Below, in pieces: positions 16,335-22,582 of a DNA stretch of 64,000 nucleotides (within the stretch, counting starts at the first letter, position 1; each line of letters begins with the position of its first letter). The position numbers were made by a program, and so were the translations under genes. The notes under the pieces are model-generated. The model was not told the DNA's origin, made no database searches, and was given only the letters and a program-made list of their open reading frames with translations. Source of the DNA: Planctomycetota bacterium (GTDB lineage: Bacteria; Planctomycetota; PLA2; JAEUHO01); the NCBI GenBank assembly GCA_028281445.1, contig JANQJW010000048.1:1-64000 (forward strand), written 5' to 3'.

Positions 16335-18673
16335 GCCGCGGTTCGGGTGAGGGCTCCGCCCTCACCCAACCGCTCTACTGTTTCGCACAGCTCGCGCGCA
16401 TTGATCGGCTTCGAGAGATACGCATCGGCTCCGGCCTCGAGGCAGCGATCGCGGTCGCTGGCCATGGCATGCGCAGTCATGGAGACGATCGGCACGTGCT
16501 CGCCGCCCTGCTCGGCACGCCGGATCGCGGCCGTCGCCTGGAGTCCGTTCATCTCGGGCATCTCGACGTCCATCAAGACGACATCGAAACGGCCGCCCAC
16601 GGCGTGCTTCACGGCCGACCGGCCGTCGCCGACAACGGTCACCCGGTGCCCGCGCTTCTCGAGGATCGCGACCGCCAGCGCCTGGTTCACCTCGTTGTCC
16701 TCGGCGAGCAGGATCTCGAGCGGCTGCAGGAGCGAGACCTCTGACCAGGATGACGTGCTGTGCTCTACCTCGATCGGGATCCCCAGCGCATTCCGCACGG
16801 CGTCGTAGAGCTCCGACTGCTTGAGCGGCTTGAGGAGAACCGCTTCGCAGACGACGTCGTCATCGTGTGCGTCGGGCCCCTGAGCCGAGAGAAGCACAAC
16901 GGGCGTGTCGGCGAACGGCGACGATTGCTGCGCGTGCTCCAGGACGTTGCGTGTCCCCGGTCCCGGCATGCCGCGATCGAGCAACACGAGCGCGAACGGG
17001 TCGCCGGACGTGGATGCGAATCGCAGCGCGTCGAGCGCCGTGTCTCCGTCGGCGACCACGGCCGGACGCATGCCCCACTGGGAGAGCAGCTCGCCGAGCA
17101 GATCGCGACTCGTCGCGTTGTCATCGCCGACGAGCACGCGTACACCCTGCAGCGCGGCGAGCTGCGTGCTCACCGATTCGCTGGCGGCGCTCGGACGAAC
17201 ACGGAACGGCACCTCGAAGTGGAATTCGCTACCGCGTCCTTCGGCGCTGTCCAGCCGGATGCGCCCGCCCATCATCTCGACGAGCTGTGCGGAGATCGCG
17301 AGCCCAAGTCCCGTCCCGCCGTAGCGCCGTGCTGTGGACCGCTCCTCTTGCGCGAACGCCTCGAACACGTGGCGCTGTTTGTGGAGCTGAATGCCCGGTC
17401 CCGTGTCGCTGACCGCGATGTGGAGGCGTGCCTGGCGCAGCTCTGTAGCGCGGAGCTCGACGGAGACGACGACCTCGCCTTCCTCGGTGAACTTGATGGC
17501 GTTGCCCACCAGGTTGACGATCACCTGGCGCAGCCGCGTCGGGTCACCCAGCAGGCCATCGGGCACGTCCGCGTCGATGCGCAGCAGGAGTTCGAGTCCC
17601 TGCTTGTGCGCCTGCGGCCCGAGAAGCCGCACCGCGTCACCGAGACACTCGCGAACGCTGAAACCGATCGCCTCGAACTCGAGCTTCCGGGCTTCGATCT
17701 TGGAGAGGTCGAGAATGTCGTTGAGGAGGCGCAGCAGGGACTCGGCGGAGTCGTGCACGCTGCGCAGGTACTGCTGTTGCTCGGGCTTCAGGTCCGTTCG
17801 GAGGACGAGATCGGTCATTCCTATGATCCCGTTCATCGGCGTGCGGACTTCGTGGCTCAGGTTGGCGAGGAACTCACTCTTCGCACGCGTAGCGGCCTCG
17901 GCCGCTTCTTTCGCGTCTTCGAGAAGCTGCGATGCCGCCTTCAGCTCATCGATGTTGCGTGCCGTTCCGTACATCAATCCGCGCTCGACATCGCAGCGCG
18001 CGCTCCATTGCATCCAGTAGTAGGTACCGTCCTTGGCGCAATAGCGGTTCTCGAAGTTGAAGCAATCCGCTCCCCCGCTGAGTCGCGCGACCTCTTCCAG
18101 CGTCGCCTCCACATCGTCGGAGTGGACGAACTCGATGTACGGCCGGCTGAGAAGCTCTTCCTCGGTGTAGCCGAGCAACTCGGTCCACGAGGGATTGATG
18201 CGCCGGAAGTAGCCGTCCGTCCCCGCGATGCACATGAAGTCGAGTGACGCGTCGAACAGCTTGTCGAGGGACTGCTCCGCATCGTGGAGGCGGCTGCGGT
18301 CGCGCACGATTCCCGTGAAGAGCGGACGCGCGCCGCGGCTGATGGGGCGCACGAACAGCGAGACCGGCAGCTTGGTACCGTCCTGCCGGCGCGCGTAGAG
18401 CCCGGTCACCTTGTCGCTCTCGACCAGCGTTCGCAGCGGCTCGGCATGCTGCGACAGGTCCAGCTCGGGGAACAGCAGGTTGAGGTTTCGTCCCGAGAGC
18501 TCGCCATCGGCGTACCCGCACAACGCGTGGACCGGCTCGTTCGCGTGCGTGATGTTGCCGTGTGCGTCGAAGGTGAGCAGCCCGTCCGACGCGGCGTCCA
18601 GGATGGACTGCAGGCGAACGAGCTCGAGCTCGAGCTTGCGGATCCGGCTCTCGCGGTGTCCCTCCGAGCTCAT
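16331..18673 (-). CDS. Hybrid sensor histidine kinase, PAS-PAS-HisKA-HATPase-REC-REC
   Basis: This is a 780-residue cytoplasmic sensor kinase without membrane helices. Domains in order: a coiled coil, PAS 1 (about 18-130), PAS 2 with PAC (about 135-250), HisKA with the phospho-accepting His274 in FLANLSHEVRTPMNG, HATPase with VNLVGNAIKFTEEG and GGTGLGLAI, and two receiver domains (about 515-630 and 655-770). The second receiver has the full acidic pocket (LLAEDNEVNQ) and phospho-aspartate (VLMDVEMPEMNG); the first keeps VLLDRGMPG but starts GDDN. Its start overlaps the PilP-like gene end by four bases, so it is co-expressed with the pilus alignment genes. This suggests it senses or controls that machine. 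No output regulator is adjacent. Confidence 0.92.
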   Translation of the reverse strand: MSSEGHRESRIRKLELELVRLQSILDAASDGLLTFDAHGNITHANEPVHALCGYADGELSGRNLNLLFPELDLSQHAEPLRTLVESDKVTGLYARRQDGTKLPVSLFVRPISRGARPLFTGIVRDRSRLHDAEQSLDKLFDASLDFMCIAGTDGYFRRINPSWTELLGYTEEELLSRPYIEFVHSDDVEATLEEVARLSGGADCFNFENRYCAKDGTYYWMQWSARCDVERGLMYGTARNIDELKAASQLLEDAKEAAEAATRAKSEFLANLSHEVRTPMNGIIGMTDLVLRTDLKPEQQQYLRSVHDSAESLLRLLNDILDLSKIEARKLEFEAIGFSVRECLGDAVRLLGPQAHKQGLELLLRIDADVPDGLLGDPTRLRQVIVNLVGNAIKFTEEGEVVVSVELRATELRQARLHIAVSDTGPGIQLHKQRHVFEAFAQEERSTARRYGGTGLGLAISAQLVEMMGGRIRLDSAEGRGSEFHFEVPFRVRPSAASESVSTQLAALQGVRVLVGDDNATSRDLLGELLSQWGMRPAVVADGDTALDALRFASTSGDPFALVLLDRGMPGPGTRNVLEHAQQSSPFADTPVVLLSAQGPDAHDDDVVCEAVLLKPLKQSELYDAVRNALGIPIEVEHSTSSWSEVSLLQPLEILLAEDNEVNQALAVAILEKRGHRVTVVGDGRSAVKHAVGGRFDVVLMDVEMPEMNGLQATAAIRRAEQGGEHVPIVSMTAHAMASDRDRCLEAGADAYLSKPINARELCETVERLGEGGALTRTAA

Positions 18674-19317
18674 CCCTGAGCTCCGACGTCCTCCGCCTCG
18701 GCCTTCGGCTTCGGTGGCTTGCGGTCGATGGTTACCGAGCGCTTGTGGTTGATGTCGAGCACATAGCGCTTGCCGCGGTAGGCGACCTCTGCGAGCACAC
18801 CCCGCACGCCGACGAGCACCGGCGGTTCCCGCTTGTCGAGTCCTTCGAGCCTCTCGCCGACGCGCACCGTCCGGCCCGAAATGCGAGCGAAACCGCCGCC
18901 GGGCATGGCGAGCACGGAGTCGAGGTGCAGCGTGAACGGCTTGTAGGAGTCGGCGTTCTCCTCCGCCTTCTCCCGCTCCTTCGCCTGCTTCTTGGCGAGC
19001 TCGGCTCGTTCCTTCTCACGGGCGAGCTTCGCGTCACGCTTGGCCTTCTCCTCGGCCTCCTGCTCGGCCCGCTTGCGCGCCGCGATCGCCTCGGGACTGT
19101 ATTCGGGCCCGTAGGGTGCCCAGTCGCGATAGAAGGGATCGCCCTCGATCTCGTAGGTCTCGTCGGCCGCGCGCAGCGGCAGGGCGGACTTGGGAATCCG
19201 CGGCAGCTTCTGCTTGTCGCCTCGCTTCTTGCCGCCGCCCTCGAGCGCGGAGTAGCCGAAGTACGCAATGGCGACCGCTGCGATGACGTGCGCGAATCGT
19301 TTGATGAAATCAAGCAC
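18670..19317 (-). CDS. PilP/GspC-like inner-membrane protein
   Basis: This is a 215-residue protein with one N-terminal membrane helix (about residues 9-24). A strongly charged coiled coil follows (about 85-130, rich in AARKRAEQEAEEKAKRDAK-type sequence). The small C-terminal beta domain (about 135-200) has the pattern ARISGRTVRVGERLEGLD and EVAYRGKRYVLDI. That layout matches PilP or the homology region of GspC, which connects the inner-membrane alignment complex to the secretin. It overlaps the PilO-like gene by eight bases and the kinase gene by four. The assignment rests on architecture and position, as sequence similarity is too low to judge by eye. Confidence 0.7.
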   Translation of the reverse strand: MLDFIKRFAHVIAAVAIAYFGYSALEGGGKKRGDKQKLPRIPKSALPLRAADETYEIEGDPFYRDWAPYGPEYSPEAIAARKRAEQEAEEKAKRDAKLAREKERAELAKKQAKEREKAEENADSYKPFTLHLDSVLAMPGGGFARISGRTVRVGERLEGLDKREPPVLVGVRGVLAEVAYRGKRYVLDINHKRSVTIDRKPPKPKAEAEDVGAQG

Positions 19318-19852
19318 GGAGCTTCACCAGTCCCATGACGACGCAGCGGAAGCTGACGCGACCCGGCTTCTTCTCCAGCGCAAGGCGGTCCAGGCGCACG
19401 ATGCGCTCCCCGCGCTCGAGCCGGTCGATCAGGTCGACGATGTTGTCGTACATGCCATCCGCCTCGAGCTCGAGTAGCACGATGCGGTACTTGCCCTTCA
19501 TCAACCCGCGGCGCGGCTCGAGCTTGCGCATCTTGGCGCCGGCTGCGCCGACACAACCCATGATGTAGTCCTGCCAGTCACCGACGTCGTCCGTCTTGGG
19601 ACAGCGCGGCTCGAAGAGCCTGGCCTGCTCGACGAAGTGGCGGCACTCCTTGGCGTAGCGCGCCTTCTCCTGGGCCTTCTTGAGCTTCTTGCTGACCTCC
19701 GCGAGCCGGCCCGCCTGCGGGTTGCAATAGAGGACGAAGCCGAGGACCGAGATCGTCGTGATCACGATGGCTCGCAACTTGCCCGGATCCTGGCAGGCAC
19801 GGAGAACGGCGCCCTTGATCGCTTGAAACTGATCGCGTTTCGACGTCTCCAC
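19310..19852 (-). CDS. PilO/GspM-like inner-membrane protein
   Basis: This is a 180-residue protein with a cytoplasmic head and one membrane helix (about residues 28-45). A coiled coil (VSKKLKKAQEKARYAKECR) and a C-terminal ferredoxin-like domain of about 100 residues follow, containing YRIVLLELEADGMYDNIVDLIDRLER. The pattern of a strand followed by 'Y..I...I..LE' helices is typical of PilO and GspM, which dimerise with PilN/GspL in the periplasm. It lies nine bases after the PilM/PilN-like gene and overlaps the PilP-like gene. Three conserved-looking cysteines (CRHF, CPK, CVG) are unusual and may form a disulfide. Confidence 0.75.
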   Translation of the reverse strand: METSKRDQFQAIKGAVLRACQDPGKLRAIVITTISVLGFVLYCNPQAGRLAEVSKKLKKAQEKARYAKECRHFVEQARLFEPRCPKTDDVGDWQDYIMGCVGAAGAKMRKLEPRRGLMKGKYRIVLLELEADGMYDNIVDLIDRLERGERIVRLDRLALEKKPGRVSFRCVVMGLVKLRA

Positions 19853-19861
19853 GCCGTCCCC

Positions 19862-21313
19862 CTACCACTTCGGCTTGCTGCACCGGGCCACGAAGTTGAT
19901 CGCGTCGACCTTCTTGCCCGGCTTGCGAGTGACGGTCGCGCCGTCGACACGCGGGAAGTCCTTCTTGATCACGTCGGACTGCGCGATGGACTCGAGCAGC
20001 TGGGTGATCTCCTCCGGTGCCGCCTGCCCCCGCGGGATGCGGCCGCGGCCCATGAGCACGAGCTCCTTGGTCTCGAGGACCTTGATCTTGGTCTTCGTGT
20101 TGCTCGGCATGGTGAAGCTGCAGCGCCCGCGGATGCCATACAGGCCCACCGAGTCGGAGAGGCGCGGCGGCAGGTCGCGAATGGCCTCCGCCCACGAGAC
20201 ACGTTTCACGATGAAGTTGTAGACAAGCTCCATCTCCAGGGCGAGCTCCTTGTGTCGCTTCTTGAGCTGCGGCACCTTGACCTTCGCCTTCTTGGCGTCC
20301 TTGCGGGTGGAGCCGACGGCCATGCGGCGCTTGTGCTCGGCGAGGTCGGCCGCTTCGCTGAGTTGGTAGCCGGTTCCGAGAACGGCAAGAGACAGTAGGG
20401 CCGCGACGCCCCACGGGAAGATGTCGCGAATGGACGGCGGCGGCTTCAGGCGCTGGAGCATGTCGGGCGACTCGGAACGCGCCTTGAGCCCCGCGGCGCC
20501 AAGCGCAGCGGCCGCCGTCTCGCTGTCGAGCGCCACGGGCGGCATCGCCTTGGTCTCGATGCCGGCGTACTCCTCGCACGACGACTCCACGGCGCCACGA
20601 TCGCCTGCGGTGTGAACGATCAACCCGTCGACGTCGTCCAGTGCAAGGTCGGCGCGGCCGAACGTGCGCAGGCCCCGCACGGAGGTTGCCACCGCAGGTC
20701 CCGGATCCTCTTCGTCGTAGCGGAACGGGCGCCACGCCAACGCACGCTTTCCCTTTGCGAGGAACGCGAGTCCCCGGCCGCCATCGAGCAGGATGCGGAT
20801 GGTGTTACGCCAGCGCCGCGGCATCTTGCCGGAGTTGCGCGCTGCCGCGAACAGGGACAGCGGCGCAGGCTCGAGACGGAGGCGCGTGGCCTTCACGTCC
20901 TCGAGTCCCGCAAGCACGTCACGCGCGATGTCCTTCTGACAGGCCCCGGTCGCCGTGTACGTCTGCTTCTTGCCCTTCAGCGTGACCTGGTGGAACACGT
21001 ACTTCGATCCCGCGGAGAGGGCCGGCGGCAGCACCTCGAGCACGTCCGCGGCGTCCGCGATCTCGTCGCTGGGCTTGGCCGCGAAGTAGACGCGATGGGC
21101 GGGCAGCCCGGCGACGACGAGGCCTGCCAGCTTCTTGTTCTCGACGAGGCTCTCGAGCGCGCCGCGCACGCCTTCCTCGCCGTATTCGATGTCTTCGGTG
21201 TCGAGCGTCTGGATACCGGCGGCCGTGGACGCGACGCGGGCGATGGTGAGGCGGTCCTCACCGAGGATCAAGCCCGTCGCTTTCTTCCAGCGGATCACCT
21301 TCAGGAGGGACAT
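19862..21313 (-). CDS. PilM-PilN fusion / GspL-like protein
   Basis: This is a 483-residue single-span protein. The N-terminal about 270 residues resemble the actin-like fold of PilM/GspL (WKKATGLILGEDRLTIARV and RNTIRILLDGGRGLAFLAKG). A membrane helix at about 300-318 (FPWGVAALLSLAVLGTGYQL) leads into a coiled coil and a C-terminal periplasmic ferredoxin-like domain (EITQLLESIAQSDVIKKDF). In type IV pilus systems PilM and PilN are separate; here they are on one chain, as in GspL of type II secretion. It would recruit the assembly ATPase and pair with the PilO-like protein. It is the first gene after a hairpin that separates it from the prepilin gene. Confidence 0.78.
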   Translation of the reverse strand: MSLLKVIRWKKATGLILGEDRLTIARVASTAAGIQTLDTEDIEYGEEGVRGALESLVENKKLAGLVVAGLPAHRVYFAAKPSDEIADAADVLEVLPPALSAGSKYVFHQVTLKGKKQTYTATGACQKDIARDVLAGLEDVKATRLRLEPAPLSLFAAARNSGKMPRRWRNTIRILLDGGRGLAFLAKGKRALAWRPFRYDEEDPGPAVATSVRGLRTFGRADLALDDVDGLIVHTAGDRGAVESSCEEYAGIETKAMPPVALDSETAAAALGAAGLKARSESPDMLQRLKPPPSIRDIFPWGVAALLSLAVLGTGYQLSEAADLAEHKRRMAVGSTRKDAKKAKVKVPQLKKRHKELALEMELVYNFIVKRVSWAEAIRDLPPRLSDSVGLYGIRGRCSFTMPSNTKTKIKVLETKELVLMGRGRIPRGQAAPEEITQLLESIAQSDVIKKDFPRVDGATVTRKPGKKVDAINFVARCSKPKW

Positions 21314-21339
21314 GGCCGCGTGTTCCCCTTATCGCGAAA

Positions 21340-21372
21340 GAAGCGGCCGGGCCACGGGGACCCGACCGCTTC
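21340..21372 (-). terminator. Hairpin terminator/attenuator after the major prepilin gene
   Basis: On the reverse strand a 12-base-pair stem (GAAGCGG-T-CGGG paired with CCCG-G-CCGCTTC, one G-T pair) with a nine-base loop is followed by TTTC. It lies between the prepilin stop at 21396 and the PilM/N start at 21313. It could let the prepilin be made in excess over the alignment genes downstream. The short T-run makes it a weak intrinsic terminator. Confidence 0.6.
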
Positions 21373-21395
21373 GGACTTCAGTTCGTCGTGAGTTG

Positions 21396-21845
21396 TTACT
21401 CGCCGCCGGAGTCCGTCTGCATCGGGTTGATCTCGGGGTAATCCGAAATCGTGCTGCTCTCGCCGTCGAAGCCGTCCTGGTTGAAGACGACCGTGTAGGC
21501 ACCGAAGCCGGCCGACGCGCCCTTACGGGTGAGCGTCATGGACCACTCGGTCTGGAGCGTCTGCGGATCCGACTCGTCGATGCCGTTGGTCTCGAAGTAC
21601 TCGAGGACCGGCAGGTCGACGTCGAGATCGCTCATCCCCGAAGCGTACGAGCCCTGGCGCGCGTGGTAGCGCTCCTGAGCCGTCTGCACGGTGGAGAGAT
21701 AGTTGAAAGCTTCTGCAGCCTTCGAACGCTCGACGGAGTTCAGGAACTTCGGGACGGCGAATGCCGCCAGGATCCCGATGATCACGACCACGACGGCCAG
21801 CTCCACCAGCGTGAAACCGCGCTGATTCGTGTTGATACGACGCAT
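21396..21845 (-). CDS. Type IV pilin / GspG-like major prepilin
   Basis: This is a 149-residue prepilin. The leader [10 protein letters not shown] ends at the prepilin peptidase site G|FTLVE, with the conserved Glu at +5 and the hydrophobic helix [20 protein letters not shown]. The body has a helical stem ([20 protein letters not shown]) and a short beta domain without the C-terminal disulfide of classical PilA. An aspartate-rich stretch such as [10 protein letters not shown] and NGIDESDPQ could bind calcium as in GspG. I chose the ATG at 21845, preceded by AGGAAG. The frame is open to 22022, but that part reads through palindromes and lacks coding character. It is the first gene of the reverse-strand half of cluster A. 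Confidence 0.9.
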   Translation of the reverse strand: MRRINTNQRGFTLVELAVVVVIIGILAAFAVPKFLNSVERSKAAEAFNYLSTVQTAQERYHARQGSYASGMSDLDVDLPVLEYFETNGIDESDPQTLQTEWSMTLTRKGASAGFGAYTVVFNQDGFDGESSTISDYPEINPMQTDSGGE

Positions 21846-21915
21846 ACTTCCTAGCCCTTTCCATATCCCTCGCTGGGGATGCGAAAGTGGTTCGGGGCAG
21901 CGGGGCGACATATCC

Positions 21916-22022
21916 GCGGACGCCTTGTCCGCCTGCACAACCCGCGCGTGTTCCCTCCCACGATTGGTTGTTTCCCGTGCGACAACCGTCGCACTACTCC
22001 CTGCTCGTGAGTGTTCACTCAC
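21916..22022 (-). promoter_or_regulatory. Three small palindromes upstream of the prepilin gene
   Basis: Three inverted repeats lie 70-180 bases upstream of the prepilin start: GCGGAC/GTCCGC (21916-21932, five-base loop), GTGCGAC/GTCGCAC (21977-21994, loop AACC) and GTGAGTG/CACTCAC (22007-22022, two-base centre). The last has the form of a TetR-type operator; the first two could be RNA hairpins in a 5' leader. The rest of the 377-base gap up to 22222 holds the repeat doublet described below and no gene. Confidence 0.5.
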
Positions 22023-22140
22023 TTGCGCAATACCAATCGACCGCGCCTTGAGGCGTTGCGCAGAGGCTGGAGTCGCAATTCAAAAGTCTTGAACAAGGCA
22101 GCTGAGAGGTGCTGCGCGAAAGAACGCACAGCGACTGCGC

Positions 22141-22216
22141 GGGCGGGCACGGGGCCCGCCCCTACTACTTGAAGGCGCACGCTGGACACTAGTAGGGGAG
22201 GGGCCTGTGCCCTCCC
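22141..22216. repeat. REP-like doublet of two inverted GTAGGGG hairpin elements
   Basis: Two head-to-head copies of a short palindromic element. The left one (22141-22167) is an eight-base-pair hairpin GGGCGGGC/GCCCGCCC followed by CTACTA. The right one (22190-22216) starts TAGTAGGGG and forms a seven-base-pair hairpin GGGAGGG/CCCTCCC. CCCCTACTA and TAGTAGGGG are exact inverted repeats. A related doublet is at 35290-35351. Elements of this GTAGGGG type are dispersed in many genomes. Confidence 0.7.
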
Positions 22217-22222
22217 TACGCC

Positions 22223-22582
22223 TCACGCTGCGTTCGTGTCCGTTTGCGTGTGGAACGAACCGAGCGCTTCCTCGAGCGTATCGAAGGTCTCGACGACCCG
22301 ATGCATGCCGACCATGCGCATCACGGAGCGCACGGCGCGCGCGGGACGACAGATGCGAAGCGAGATGCCCTCGGCGTCGAGTCGGCGCAGGCAACTGAGG
22401 ATCGCTCCGAGGCCGGTACTGTCGACGAACGCCACGTCCTCCAGGTCGAGTACTACGCGGTCGCTGCGCTCGACCAGGGGCTCGAGCTGGCGGGTGAACT
22501 CGGTCGCCGAGTCCGCGTCCAGCGCCTTGGCACTGATCCGGATCACCTCGATGCCGTCGACGTTCTTCCCTGCGACCTTCAT
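22223..22582 (-). CDS. STAS-domain anti-sigma factor antagonist
   Basis: This is a 119-residue single STAS domain. The conserved phosphorylation site is present: Ser55 in DVAFVDSTGLGAIL. Proteins of this type (SpoIIAA/RsbV) bind an anti-sigma or HATPase kinase when unphosphorylated and let go when phosphorylated, the basis of partner switching. Its start overlaps the stop of the upstream phosphatase/kinase fusion gene as ATGA, so the two are translationally coupled. The fusion carries both a SpoIIE phosphatase and an RsbW-like kinase domain and would act on this protein. No sigma factor lies next to it; the output could be a distant sigma factor or a non-transcriptional target. Confidence 0.88.
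   Translation of the reverse strand: MKVAGKNVDGIEVIRISAKALDADSATEFTRQLEPLVERSDRVVLDLEDVAFVDSTGLGAILSCLRRLDAEGISLRICRPARAVRSVMRMVGMHRVVETFDTLEEALGSFHTQTDTNAA

Noticed and set aside
22007..22100. Sigma-54 promoter for the prepilin gene
   Set aside because: A TTGG...GC-like stretch exists on the reverse strand near 22030, but the GG and GC are not ten bases apart, so the -24/-12 pattern fails.
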